Below are positions 43,079 to 51,759 of a stretch of 64,000 bases of DNA, piece after piece. The position numbers were made by a program, and so were the translations under genes. The DNA comes from an uncultured Bacteroidales bacterium (GTDB lineage: Bacteria; Bacteroidota; Bacteroidia; Bacteroidales; UBA932). The notes under the pieces are model-generated. The model was not told the DNA's origin. It ran no database searches and saw nothing but the letters and a program-made list of their open reading frames with translations. Every line of letters starts with the position of its first letter. The first letter of the stretch is position 1. Location: assembly GCA_944323785.1 (NCBI GenBank), contig CALUTU010000002.1, positions 62,001 to 126,000 on the forward strand, read 5' to 3'.

Positions 43079-44143
43079 ATGAGGACAGTACTTATATTCA
43101 GTATTATATATGCATCATTCATGGTATCCTGCAAGACAAGGACTATGGACGATGCATATGATATTATCCTCAATGACAAAGTCAAAGATACGGCGACAGT
43201 ACTGACAGCCGGAAATGTCAACTTCATCCCTCCCGTATCCGCCATAGCCGTGCATATATACGATGACAGCATTGCCGTAGTTCACAATACTAACAAAGCG
43301 CATAGGAAGCATGTGGAGTTGTACAATATCCATGACAACACACTGATTAAAGAACTGATAGCACAAGGCAATGGCCCTGGAGAAATGGTTTCTGCCCTGA
43401 GCCGCTACAACAATGACACTCTTGTAATATGGGATTTCATGAAATGTAACATTGCAACTATCCCCATTAAATCTGCTATTTCAGACACTGCCTATAATCC
43501 CACTCTGCGATCTTTCTCATTGACACCAAAATGCATGTGGCCTTATAAAGGGAGACTGATGGCTATTAATCCAAACTGCTTCAGGTACGACAAACTGGGA
43601 ATCAATAACGACGGGCCAAGACTTATTATAAGTGACAGCAATTATGTGTACAAGGAAAGCAGAAAGTACGATATCCAGACTGTAAACGCCGTATACACGG
43701 ATTTTTTCATATCTTGGAAAAACAACAGGATTATTGTATTCGATACATCAGAACCAAGAATCGAAATTTTCGACACTAATCTCAATCTACAGAAAACTAT
43801 TTATGGTCCGGAACTTCCGGACGAAATCAGATACTCCACATATGAGAACTTCGGCACTTATGTCGCTGCTGAAGGAAAAAGCCCGGAATCTTACCATACA
43901 TTCTGTACCGATGAAGACTTTTTCTACTTGGCATACAATGGAGATTTTTTCTCACGCGACAAGACTATGTATGATCTGAGCACCTGGATTTTCAAGTTCG
44001 ACTGGGACGGCAACTTCGTGGACTCGTATTACGTGGACCATTTCATCCACTCCATGTCCCTCAGCGGGGACGGGCAGTCAATGTACATCTTCGGTGTAAA
44101 CCGAGACGGCGAGAACGTATTCTACAAAACCAGACTGACATAA
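43079..44143 (+). CDS. 6-bladed beta-propeller lipoprotein 2 (BF3164-like)
   Basis: 354 residues, with lipoprotein signal IFSIIYASFMVSC (Cys at 18). It is a paralogue of the protein at 41574: shared landmarks are QGNGPGEMV, MAINPNCFRYDKLGINNDG, RIEIFDTNLNL and the almost identical end WIFKFDWDGNFVDSYYVD to ENVFYKTRLT. The middle differs widely, as expected if each recognises a different partner. It follows the small exported protein by six bases and precedes the CxxC lipoprotein by five, so the three are almost surely one transcript. Confidence 0.87.
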   Translation: MRTVLIFSIIYASFMVSCKTRTMDDAYDIILNDKVKDTATVLTAGNVNFIPPVSAIAVHIYDDSIAVVHNTNKAHRKHVELYNIHDNTLIKELIAQGNGPGEMVSALSRYNNDTLVIWDFMKCNIATIPIKSAISDTAYNPTLRSFSLTPKCMWPYKGRLMAINPNCFRYDKLGINNDGPRLIISDSNYVYKESRKYDIQTVNAVYTDFFISWKNNRIIVFDTSEPRIEIFDTNLNLQKTIYGPELPDEIRYSTYENFGTYVAAEGKSPESYHTFCTDEDFFYLAYNGDFFSRDKTMYDLSTWIFKFDWDGNFVDSYYVDHFIHSMSLSGDGQSMYIFGVNRDGENVFYKTRLT

Positions 44144-44148
44144 AGACA

Positions 44149-44745
44149 ATGATTATGAGATTCCGCATTTTCACATTAATACTTTTCATATCAATGACTG
44201 TTGCTTCATGCGGTAATAGGAATAACAATCAAGGCAGCAACTCAAATACCAGTACCGACTCCGACACCGGCATATCCCCGTCCGTCATTGAAAGTACAGG
44301 CATAGATTCATCCAAGATCCGCAGACTGGAAGCTTTCACCAACATCGACCTTGAGAAGGCGTATGCATCCTCTCTGGAAGACGGCAATTCTTTTCCTGAC
44401 TTCTCATCAGCATTCACGCTGAGCCCTGAAGATGATATTGCACTGATTCTGTTCATAACCAGTCCGGACTGTTCGGCCTGCATCGCCTCTACCCTGGATT
44501 TCCTGAGCACCAACAGCCGCTCCAATACATGTCCTACCATTCTCTTTTTCAAGGAAGGCAACCGGGATATATATGAGTTCTACAAAGAGCAGTATACCCA
44601 GCAACTTGATTCCACTACCCGGCATTACATCAACCATACCTTTGTCATAAGTGTAGGATATTCCGAAGAAGCCAACAACGCTCCGGACGGGGCATATCTG
44701 CTCTACCGCAACCGGGTCATCAACTATATGCCCTGGTCATTGTAG
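44149..44745 (+). CDS. Thioredoxin-like lipoprotein with CxxC
   Basis: 198 residues. Signal ILFISMTVASC with lipid Cys near residue 21, then a Ser/Asn/Asp linker. A thioredoxin-like region follows from about residue 95: ALILFITSPDCSACIAS, with a C-S-A-C active site after a beta strand, and PTILFFKEGNRDIYEFY. The cis-proline loop is not clear, so fold assignment is tentative. An envelope thiol enzyme beside a secreted four-cysteine protein suggests disulfide handling of that protein. Last gene of the cassette, convergent with yicC eight bases away. Confidence 0.78.
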   Translation: MIMRFRIFTLILFISMTVASCGNRNNNQGSNSNTSTDSDTGISPSVIESTGIDSSKIRRLEAFTNIDLEKAYASSLEDGNSFPDFSSAFTLSPEDDIALILFITSPDCSACIASTLDFLSTNSRSNTCPTILFFKEGNRDIYEFYKEQYTQQLDSTTRHYINHTFVISVGYSEEANNAPDGAYLLYRNRVINYMPWSL

Positions 44746-44753
44746 GGTCTTGC

Positions 44754-45638
44754 CTACAGAACGTTCAGGACCTGTTCCTTGATCTTCTCAAGCTCGTCCT
44801 TCATCCGCACCACGCACTTCTGCATCCCGGCATGGTTGGACTTGGAGCCGAGGGTATTGATCTCACGGCCCATCTCCTGGGCGATGAATCCCAGTTTCTT
44901 GCCCGGACACTCCTCCACGTCCATCGTATCGCGGAAATACCGGCAGTGCTGCCTCAGCCGCACTTTCTCCTCATTGACATCCAGTTTCTCCAGGTAAAAT
45001 ATCATCTCCTGCTCCAGGCGGTCACGGTCAGGTGACAGGGACAGTTCCTCCATCCTGGAGAGTATTCTCTGACGGATGAGCGGTACCCTCTCGGTCTCAA
45101 AGACCTCGGCCTCTGACAAGATGCGCTCAATATTGTCCACGCGGGTCTGCAGGTCAGCCCTGAGCACCGCCCCCTCACGGGCCCGGAAGGCAATCAAGGC
45201 ATCCACAGCCTCCTCAAGGGCCTTGCCCAAAGCCATTGTCTCCTCCTCAGTCATGTCGTCCTTGTCGGCAGACACGACATCCGGCATACGGAGCACGGAC
45301 GACACCAAGACAGACGCCATGTAGTCCTCCCGACAGTCCAGCTCAAGGGACGAGACGATCTCGGACATCTGGCGGAAATAATCCCTGAACACATCCCCGT
45401 CTATCCTGCGGGCCTCAGAACCCGAGACAGCCTCCGAAGTCAGAAAGACATCTATATTGCCCCTCACCAGACGGCGGGTAAGGTATTGCCTGTATTCCAG
45501 TTCCTTATCCTTGGGCAGAAATGAGGACTTGAGCGAGATGTCGCTGCCCTTGCCATTGAGCGAGCGTATCTCCACAGTATATTTCTTGTTGCCGGACGTA
45601 ACTTCGGACTTGCCGTATCCGGTCATGGACAGCATCAT
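44754..45638 (-). CDS. yicC: YicC family endoribonuclease
   Basis: 294 residues. N-terminus LSMTGYGKSEV and C-terminus CPGKKLGFIAQEMGREINTLGSKSN, both hallmarks of YicC, with an acidic metal-site region between. YicC proteins are metal-dependent endoribonucleases; in E. coli YicC acts on small RNAs such as RyhB. It is the last gene of the long yajC-yicC run, eight bases after the DUF6340 gene. The start may be either of two adjacent ATGs. Confidence 0.93.
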   Translation of the reverse strand: MMLSMTGYGKSEVTSGNKKYTVEIRSLNGKGSDISLKSSFLPKDKELEYRQYLTRRLVRGNIDVFLTSEAVSGSEARRIDGDVFRDYFRQMSEIVSSLELDCREDYMASVLVSSVLRMPDVVSADKDDMTEEETMALGKALEEAVDALIAFRAREGAVLRADLQTRVDNIERILSEAEVFETERVPLIRQRILSRMEELSLSPDRDRLEQEMIFYLEKLDVNEEKVRLRQHCRYFRDTMDVEECPGKKLGFIAQEMGREINTLGSKSNHAGMQKCVVRMKDELEKIKEQVLNVL

Positions 45639-45646
45639 AATCGATC

Positions 45647-46534
45647 TTATCTATTATAGTTAAACAATCTTTCCGAACGGGTCTTCCACTCCTCCGCCAT
45701 ATCATTCATAGCCAGCATCTCACAGGCTACCGATATGTTGTATGCCGCACAGGCGGCCTTTTTCGTATCCGGACTGGCAGCTTCCTCCAGCCATATATTC
45801 ATGGCCTTCTCCCACTCGAAGAGATAAGCCAGCCGGCAGGCCTCGGTCCACTGCGCGTTGTCGTACACATACAGAGACACATTCACCGTCTCCCAGCGGG
45901 GAGTAAGTCCGCCGGCCATCGTCACACCGATGGTCCTGAAATATTCATCCAGCTCACTGTTGACTTTCTCTATAGCCTTCAGGTCCGCTATCTCCGACTC
46001 GGCCATAAGCGTCCATTCAAAGACATCCGACTCGCTGAGATCGGCCACGGGCGGCAGCGAATCCACATTGAATACCTGTACCTTTACCGAATAAGGCAGA
46101 CGCACCTGGGTCTGCTTCAGGAACTGGCTCTGGACATACGCCTGTTCCTGAACATGCTCTACCGAGAACTCTCCGACAGAAAGAGAGTCGGCGACTATCA
46201 GGAAATCCACACCTGTCAGAGCATGGACATACTGTTTCTGAGCACTGTCCCTGAAATCCACATCTCCGGCTTTCATGACAAACACCGGCACCGAGCCGGA
46301 ATCCAGTCCCAGATCCACTTCCAGTCCCTCGGCCATGCCGCATACCAGAGCGGACATAAGTGTGGAATCCGCACTGCCGTCCTGAAGAACAGCCATGACC
46401 CCGGGCAACGCGCCGGCGAAATCCACGTTTGTATCAGACTGAACTCTCTTCTCGACGGGCAGCGTGTAGGTCAACGGTCCGCACGACACGACGGCCAGCA
46501 TCGGAAGAAGGATTGAAAACACCCATTTTCTCAT
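45647..46534 (-). CDS. DUF6340 family lipoprotein
   Basis: 295 residues. Lipoprotein signal ILLPMLAVVSC (Cys at 18), then VDFLIVADSLSV near residue 115 and LFEWEKAMNIWLEEAASPDTKKAACAAYNISVACEMLAMNDMAEEW, a TPR-like helical end. This layout matches a Bacteroidota lipoprotein family that I recall as DUF6340. Role unknown. It sits 18 bases after rimO and 8 before yicC. Confidence 0.8.
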   Translation of the reverse strand: MRKWVFSILLPMLAVVSCGPLTYTLPVEKRVQSDTNVDFAGALPGVMAVLQDGSADSTLMSALVCGMAEGLEVDLGLDSGSVPVFVMKAGDVDFRDSAQKQYVHALTGVDFLIVADSLSVGEFSVEHVQEQAYVQSQFLKQTQVRLPYSVKVQVFNVDSLPPVADLSESDVFEWTLMAESEIADLKAIEKVNSELDEYFRTIGVTMAGGLTPRWETVNVSLYVYDNAQWTEACRLAYLFEWEKAMNIWLEEAASPDTKKAACAAYNISVACEMLAMNDMAEEWKTRSERLFNYNR

Positions 46535-46552
46535 ATCTCACAGATTTGAATA

Positions 46553-47875
46553 TCACTTTATCAGTTCTCCGCTGAGATCGTACTCGTCAGCCCCCGTAAT
46601 CCGGACATCCACAAAAGTTCCCGGAGCCGGGCACTCACCGGCACACTGCACTATCACCTCTCCGTCCACCTCCGGACTCTCCCGGGATGTCCTGCCGGTG
46701 AAAGTTCCGTCCTCAGCCGAGACAGAGTCCACCAGCACCCTCTCCACGCTTCCGATACGGCTTTCATTGTACCTCAGCGAGATATCCGCCTGCAGTTCCA
46801 TCAGTTCATCCAGTCTCTCCTGCTTGACGGACTCCGGTACCGAATCCTTCAAATTCTGTGCCCCCCAGGTGCCCTCCTCCTCGGAATAGGCGAAAGCACC
46901 TAACCGTTCGAAGCGGTACTCCTGTACAAATGACAGCAGATCCTCGAACTCTTTCTCACCTTCGCCCGGATGTCCCACCATCATAGTAGTCCTGAGCACG
47001 ATGCCGGGGACTTCCTTTCGGAACTTCTCCACCAGGGCACGGGTCTGCCTGCCGTCTATGGAGCGGCGCATGGCCCTGAGCACCGGGTCCGCCGAATGTT
47101 GGAGAGGTATATCCAGATACTTGCACATCTTTGGGGAAGATGCCATAATTTCCAGCACATCCTGAGGGAATGCCGCCGGATAGGCATACAGCAGTCTGAT
47201 CCATTCTATCCCGGGAATATCATTGAGACCGGTCAGGAGACGACCCAATCGCCTCTGTCCGTACAAGTCAAGACCATAGAAGGTAGTGTCCTGAGCGATG
47301 ACTATCAGCTCCTTCACTCCACTGTCCGCAAGCGAGCGGGCCTCGTCCAGCAGCTTCTCCTCCGGCACAGAGACATGAGGGCCACGGATGCCGGGAATAG
47401 CGCAGTAGGAGCAGTGACGGTCACAACCCTCGGATATCTTAAGATAGGCATAATGCCCTGGAGTGGTGAGATACCGCCTGGTCTCCAGAGCAGGATCCTT
47501 CCTCACCGACAGTTCCCGCAGCAGAGGTTCGATGGAGAATGCCCCGAAAAAGCCGTCCACCTCGGGTATCTCAGCCGGAAGCTCGTCCCGGTATCTCTCC
47601 GACAGACAGCCCATCACATAGAGCTTGCGGATGACTCCGCGCTTCTTGGCGTCCACCGCCTCCAGTATGGCCTGCACCGACTCCTCCTTGGCATCCAGAA
47701 TAAAGCCGCAGGTGTTGATAATCAGAATATCCACATCTGCGTCCTCCAACGGCACCTCCTCAGGAGACACCTCATATCCGGCTGCGGAAAGCTGTTTGAG
47801 AAGATGCTCGGAGTCCACACGGTTCTTCGAGCATCCCATAGTCACTACCCGGACTCTTTTTCCGCCGGTACACAT
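46553..47875 (-). CDS. rimO: Ribosomal protein S12 methylthiotransferase RimO
   Basis: 440 residues. MTTase cysteines C15 (VTMGCSKNRVDSE), C56 (NTCGFI) and C90; radical SAM triad GCDRHCSYC with C151, C155 and C158, followed by AIPGIRGPH. GCSKN and the TRAM-type end mark RimO. It adds a methylthio group to Asp of ribosomal protein uS12 and is the second methylthiotransferase in the window besides MtaB. Three bases after the DUF5606 gene. Confidence 0.95.
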   Translation of the reverse strand: MCTGGKRVRVVTMGCSKNRVDSEHLLKQLSAAGYEVSPEEVPLEDADVDILIINTCGFILDAKEESVQAILEAVDAKKRGVIRKLYVMGCLSERYRDELPAEIPEVDGFFGAFSIEPLLRELSVRKDPALETRRYLTTPGHYAYLKISEGCDRHCSYCAIPGIRGPHVSVPEEKLLDEARSLADSGVKELIVIAQDTTFYGLDLYGQRRLGRLLTGLNDIPGIEWIRLLYAYPAAFPQDVLEIMASSPKMCKYLDIPLQHSADPVLRAMRRSIDGRQTRALVEKFRKEVPGIVLRTTMMVGHPGEGEKEFEDLLSFVQEYRFERLGAFAYSEEEGTWGAQNLKDSVPESVKQERLDELMELQADISLRYNESRIGSVERVLVDSVSAEDGTFTGRTSRESPEVDGEVIVQCAGECPAPGTFVDVRITGADEYDLSGELIK

Positions 47876-47878
47876 AGG

Positions 47879-48331
47879 CTATTTCTCCTCCTTGGGTTCC
47901 TCTCCGCCCTCAGCCTGCTGTCCTTCTTCCTCAGCGGGCTCCTCAAAATCCAGAGAGGCGTATTTCTTCAGGAGATTGTACCACGTGACCACTTTCTTCA
48001 TGTGCGACACATAGAAACGGTCGGCATCGTATCCGGGCAGAGCCTTGTCGAAGAACTCCTTGATGACCTTGGGATCAGACTTGGCATCCGGAGCATCGGC
48101 CTCACCGAGCACTTCCTTCATCTTCAGAAGTACGTCCTTCAGGGGTGTCTCTCCGTCCTCAGTATAGATGGAGATATCGGAAAGGGATGATACCTTGGCG
48201 TGAGGGCCGAACACACTGCGGCGGCCCGTAAGCATGGACTCGGCGATCATACCGTTCCTGGCCTGTGACACATAGGTAAACAGGCCCTGTTCGCCTGTAA
48301 TTGCCAGTATTTTCTGCAAATCTGTTTTCAT
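47879..48331 (-). CDS. DUF5606 family protein
   Basis: 150 residues from the ATG at 48331 (MKTDLQKILAITG); an in-frame ATG six codons upstream is less likely, as relatives begin at this point. The N-terminal half GLFTYVSQARNGMIAESMLTGRR and KVSSLSDISIYTEDGETPL resemble the Bacteroidota DUF5606 family, a small beta-barrel; the C-terminus is a Glu-rich tail. Function unknown. Its position between coaE and rimO hints at a translation or RNA role but does not prove it. Confidence 0.85.
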   Translation of the reverse strand: MKTDLQKILAITGEQGLFTYVSQARNGMIAESMLTGRRSVFGPHAKVSSLSDISIYTEDGETPLKDVLLKMKEVLGEADAPDAKSDPKVIKEFFDKALPGYDADRFYVSHMKKVVTWYNLLKKYASLDFEEPAEEEGQQAEGGEEPKEEK

Positions 48332-48365
48332 GTCTTTAATCTTTAACAATATACATTAACTGTTG

Positions 48366-48947
48366 TTATTTCATATCAATATACACGCCCTCCACCTGAG
48401 GCAGGAGCGGATGTCTGAAATCGGAGACTATCACGTAATCTGAAGCCGCCATCCTGCGCTCATCGCTCCACTGATTGGACATCCGGGCCAGAACCTGCTC
48501 CCTGGACATGCCGGAGCGGGCCATTACCCGTCCGATCCTTATCTCTTCCGGGCACAGGACCGTCAGCACTTTATCAGCCACACCCGCAAGGGCCGGTTTC
48601 TCCAGATAGATGGCGGATTCCATGATGACAAAGGAAGCATCAGCCACTCTCTCTTTCCAGGCCCTGAAATCCGCAATGACTTCCGGAAACACCAGTGCCT
48701 CCACCTTCTCCAGCAGACATCTGTCCGAGAATATCCTGCCGGCCATATACTGCCTGTCCAGACGGCCGTCCTTGACAAGGCCAGGTCCCAGAAGAGCCTG
48801 CAGAGCACCGAGCAGTCCGCGGTCCTCGTCGTAAAGCCGCTTGGTCCTCAAGTCCGCGTCATAGACCGGAATCCCAAGAGCGGCGAACATCCGTACCACG
48901 TAGCTCTTGCCGCTGCCTATACCGCCTGTCACTACAAGAGTCCTCAT
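48366..48947 (-). CDS. coaE: Dephospho-CoA kinase
   Basis: 193 residues. P-loop VTGGIGSGKSYVVRMF at residues 5-20 and DADLRTKRLYDED just after, both typical of CoaE; the LID-region arginines and MSREQVLARMSNQWSDERRMAASDYVI are present. CoaE phosphorylates dephospho-CoA, the last step of coenzyme A synthesis. Its start overlaps the ybbR stop by four bases. Confidence 0.94.
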   Translation of the reverse strand: MRTLVVTGGIGSGKSYVVRMFAALGIPVYDADLRTKRLYDEDRGLLGALQALLGPGLVKDGRLDRQYMAGRIFSDRCLLEKVEALVFPEVIADFRAWKERVADASFVIMESAIYLEKPALAGVADKVLTVLCPEEIRIGRVMARSGMSREQVLARMSNQWSDERRMAASDYVIVSDFRHPLLPQVEGVYIDMK

Positions 48948-49945
48948 AGTTCAGTCCCGTCACTGCCCCGATCCAACAATATGCAGTCCACGTATCTGGG
49001 GGCAATCTCCCACGACATTACACCTTCAGGCCTGGACACCAGCCCGGGTACCATCTCTGAGTCTATGGTCCTGACGAAATCGGCGTAATCCACCGCCAGT
49101 ACAAAATCCTCAGGAGTATAACGGAGTGAGCTGAACGTCCTTCTGAACGTAAGCGTGACAGTCGATGGAAGGACTATCAGATCCTTGTCGTCAGGCACTC
49201 CGGTAACCGTAACTGGCACCATCAAGGACTCCTCAATATAGCGCACCACATCCATGGAATAATACACAGTGTTCTCGGAATACGTAATACGGCGCACCGG
49301 CACGATGCCGCAAAGCCCCTGAATGGGGCCGTCAACACCTTTCTCATATATGGTCTCCGTAAATACCGAGTCAACGGTCTCCAGCAGCCGCGCGTCGCCA
49401 TATATGTCCACACTGTCAGGACGAAGCACTATACCGCCCACCGACATATACTGAGGCTCGAACGATATTGAGGAGTTGGGCACCACCGGCACCCTCTTAC
49501 TGGCTATCCTCGGGAAAATGAAATCAAGTGAGTCCGTGACTATAAACTCCAGGTCCACGTTTCCGCCCAGCGCCTCGACTATGTTGCTCTTTATAGCCTC
49601 GCTGAGCACATAGAACCCATCCCCGTCACGATGCTTCAGATTGTCCTGGGGCACTGAGATCTGCAGCGTCTTGCGCCTGCCTATCCTCTGCTTTAGTATA
49701 TAGTAACCGTCAGACTTTCCCCTGACGATAAGGACATCCTGGGAAACAGAGCTGCGCGCCCTGCCCTGGAGCGTGGAGTTGAGTTCCACGTTGTACTCCA
49801 GAAAAACGGAATACTGCAGCGACAGACTGTGTATCAGCCACACGATAAAAGCCAGAAGGAGAGAAAGGAGCAGCATCAGCCACTCTTTCCTGTCCTTCCA
49901 TCCGCTTTCTTTCTCACCGCCTGATATCCCGTTTTCCAAGGCCAT
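48944..49945 (-). CDS. YbbR-like domain protein
   Basis: 333 residues with one N-terminal membrane helix (LMLLLSLLLAFIVWLIHSL, about residues 24-42) and an external beta region with YbbR-type repeats (KRVPVVPNSSI, VDIYGDARLLETVDSV, VMVPVTVTGVPDD-like). In other phyla YbbR/CdaR regulates c-di-AMP cyclase; no cyclase gene is adjacent here. In Bacteroidota it is regularly next to coaE and yajC as here. It follows yajC by 12 bases and overlaps coaE by four. Confidence 0.85.
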   Translation of the reverse strand: MALENGISGGEKESGWKDRKEWLMLLLSLLLAFIVWLIHSLSLQYSVFLEYNVELNSTLQGRARSSVSQDVLIVRGKSDGYYILKQRIGRRKTLQISVPQDNLKHRDGDGFYVLSEAIKSNIVEALGGNVDLEFIVTDSLDFIFPRIASKRVPVVPNSSISFEPQYMSVGGIVLRPDSVDIYGDARLLETVDSVFTETIYEKGVDGPIQGLCGIVPVRRITYSENTVYYSMDVVRYIEESLMVPVTVTGVPDDKDLIVLPSTVTLTFRRTFSSLRYTPEDFVLAVDYADFVRTIDSEMVPGLVSRPEGVMSWEIAPRYVDCILLDRGSDGTEL

Positions 49946-49957
49946 CTTCTGACAGGA

Positions 49958-50293
49958 CTATTTGTTCTGAGCGTCAGTTATATCCTTCACCACAGAAGTC
50001 TTGTCAACACGTAGCTTGACGTTGTTGTCCACCTCCACAAGAAGGAAAGTGTCCTTCACCTCGGCTATCGTACCGTAGATACCGCCCACTGTAACGATCT
50101 TGTCGCCCTTCTTCAGGGATTCTCTCCACTTGACTATCTCCTTCTGCTTTTTCTGCTGAGGTCTCACCATGAAGAAATACATCACCACGATGATGAGAAC
50201 CATCATTATTACAAACGAATACTGCTGCCAGAAAGAGCCCTGCTGAGCGGCAGGCTGGGCCTGCGTCTGAAGTAAAAATGTGATAAGATTCAT
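49958..50293 (-). CDS. yajC: Preprotein translocase subunit YajC
   Basis: 111 residues with one membrane helix (SFVIMMVLIIVVMYFFMV) followed by RPQQKKQKEIVKWRESLKKGDKIVTVGGIYGTI, the YajC signature. YajC associates with SecDF at the Sec translocon. It heads yajC-ybbR-coaE and has its own promoter box between it and nusB, 33 bases upstream. Confidence 0.94.
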   Translation of the reverse strand: MNLITFLLQTQAQPAAQQGSFWQQYSFVIMMVLIIVVMYFFMVRPQQKKQKEIVKWRESLKKGDKIVTVGGIYGTIAEVKDTFLLVEVDNNVKLRVDKTSVVKDITDAQNK

Positions 50294-50326
50294 TTTCTTG
50301 TCGCTAATTTAAATTGAAATATGAAA

Positions 50327-50334
50327 CAAATATA
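50327..50334 (-). promoter_or_regulatory. Putative -7 box for yajC run
   Basis: TATATTTG on the minus strand in the 51-base gap after nusB, 33 bases before the yajC start. Confidence 0.55.
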
Positions 50335-50344
50335 GTAAGAATTT

Positions 50345-51295
50345 CTAACTTTCTATGAGACCGCGGCCCGTCTTTACGATTTCTCCCGTATCCACCATCT
50401 TGCGCAGAATCCTGTCCAGAAGGCCGTTGACAAAGACGCGGCTGTTGGCGGTACTGTAGAACTTGGAGATATCCACGTACTCGTTAATCGTGACTTTCAG
50501 GGGGATGTTGGAGAACCGCACAGCCTCGGCCACTCCCTGCACTATGAGCGTAAGGTCAGTGATGACCACCCGGTCGGGATCCCAATTGCTGGTATTGGCC
50601 ACCACGATGTCCATATACTTGTGATAGCCCGTCACTGCTGCCCTGAGCAGCTCATAGGCGAACTCCCGGTCGTCATCCTTCAGGAATACATCCGGGAACG
50701 GCATCTCCCCGCGCTTTTTCAACGTCTCAAGATTGCGTACTATCACTCCGAGCACATAGCCGAGATCGTCTATCCAGAAAAGCGACATGTCCTCCAGGAA
50801 CGACTCCAGCTCCTCATTGTCCTCAAAGAGCTCCGGGTCGGAGAATATCCTGACAAACAGGTCACAGTCCTCCGCCATCGACCGCGTCTCCGAGGCCATG
50901 TACTCCTTGAAATAGTCCTTCTCTGACAAGGCCGTCAGTATCTTCCTTATCACCAAGGCCAGATCCTCAGTCCACACGAGTCCGTGATCCTCGCAGTATT
51001 TCGTGAAACGCTCATTCTGCCTGAGCCAGGCCGATACTTGGTTGTCAGCGAACTTACGGTTGGGGTTGCGTTCCTCGGGAGTGGGATTGAACTTCTTGAG
51101 GCCGGTCTGAATCCTGGCCTCAGCGGCATTGCCAAGAGCGACCGCCGCATTGAGTATAAAATAATAAAGGTGCAGTGTCTTATCGCACGAATACTTGAGA
51201 GCCTTCTCGGCTTCTACCAGAGAATCAGAGCCGGAAGCTACCATACTGTAAAGAACTTTAAAGACTTTTATCCTTATCAGACGACGGTTTATCAT
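50345..51295 (-). CDS. nusB: Transcription antitermination factor NusB, long Bacteroidota form
   Basis: 316 residues, about twice the E. coli length; the extra part is an N-terminal and central helical extension common in Bacteroidota. The opening MINRRLIRIKVFKVLYSMV and the C-terminal half with DLTLIVQGVAEAVRFSNIPLKVTINEYVDISKFYST correspond to the NusB core that binds NusE and boxA RNA. It has its own promoter and lies upstream of yajC, divergent from the PUR-family gene. Confidence 0.9.
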   Translation of the reverse strand: MINRRLIRIKVFKVLYSMVASGSDSLVEAEKALKYSCDKTLHLYYFILNAAVALGNAAEARIQTGLKKFNPTPEERNPNRKFADNQVSAWLRQNERFTKYCEDHGLVWTEDLALVIRKILTALSEKDYFKEYMASETRSMAEDCDLFVRIFSDPELFEDNEELESFLEDMSLFWIDDLGYVLGVIVRNLETLKKRGEMPFPDVFLKDDDREFAYELLRAAVTGYHKYMDIVVANTSNWDPDRVVITDLTLIVQGVAEAVRFSNIPLKVTINEYVDISKFYSTANSRVFVNGLLDRILRKMVDTGEIVKTGRGLIES

Positions 51296-51317
51296 ACATT
51301 ATTTTTAAAACATTTTG

Positions 51318-51325
51318 CAAATATA
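51318..51325 (-). promoter_or_regulatory. Putative -7 box for nusB
   Basis: TATATTTG on the minus strand, 22 bases before the nusB start. Confidence 0.55.
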
Positions 51326-51347
51326 ACTTGAACATGAGAAAAAACTC

Positions 51348-51355
51348 TATATTTG
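51348..51355 (+). promoter_or_regulatory. Putative -7 box for PUR-family gene
   Basis: TATATTTG, 27 bases before the ATG at 51383; a divergent pair with the nusB box. Confidence 0.6.
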
Positions 51356-51382
51356 TAACAAATTTTGTAAAATTTAATAAAA

Positions 51383-51751
51383 ATGTATTCAGAGGATATT
51401 GATAACTCAGCTGCCATGGAGCGCAGCGGCGACGATGTGTACTCGAAGCCTGTCCGCGCTGGAAAAAGGACATACTTTTTCGACGTAAAAGCCACCAAGG
51501 GCAATGATTACTATCTCACTATCACCGAGAGCAAGAGAAGGATCGAAAAGGACGGACGCTTCGCATACGACAAACATAAGATTTTCCTGTACAAGGAAGA
51601 CTTCGAGAAGTTCTCACAGGGACTTGAGGAGGTCATAGCCTACATCAAGGAAAGATGCCCTGTCGTGGAGCGCACGGAGGAGGACAGACACATTCCCAGA
51701 GAAAGAGAGGAGGGTGATCAGTTCTCGGATGTGAATTTCGAGGAGCTTTAG
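51383..51751 (+). CDS. PUR family DNA/RNA-binding protein (DUF3276)
   Basis: 122 residues. YSKPVRAGKRTYFFDVKATKGNDYYLTITESKR forms the PUR-repeat strands and helix, and FEKFSQGLEEVIAYIKE the following helix. The Borrelia homologue (BpuR) and related PUR-repeat proteins bind single-stranded nucleic acid and regulate expression. The C-terminus is acidic (EREEGDQFSDVNFEEL). It is single-gene, divergent from nusB and convergent with an SDR gene nine bases away. Confidence 0.92.
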   Translation: MYSEDIDNSAAMERSGDDVYSKPVRAGKRTYFFDVKATKGNDYYLTITESKRRIEKDGRFAYDKHKIFLYKEDFEKFSQGLEEVIAYIKERCPVVERTEEDRHIPREREEGDQFSDVNFEEL

Positions 51752-51759
51752 TCCCGGCA

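Noticed and set aside
46970-48190. 406-codon plus-strand frame
   Set aside because: Antisense to rimO and the DUF5606 gene.
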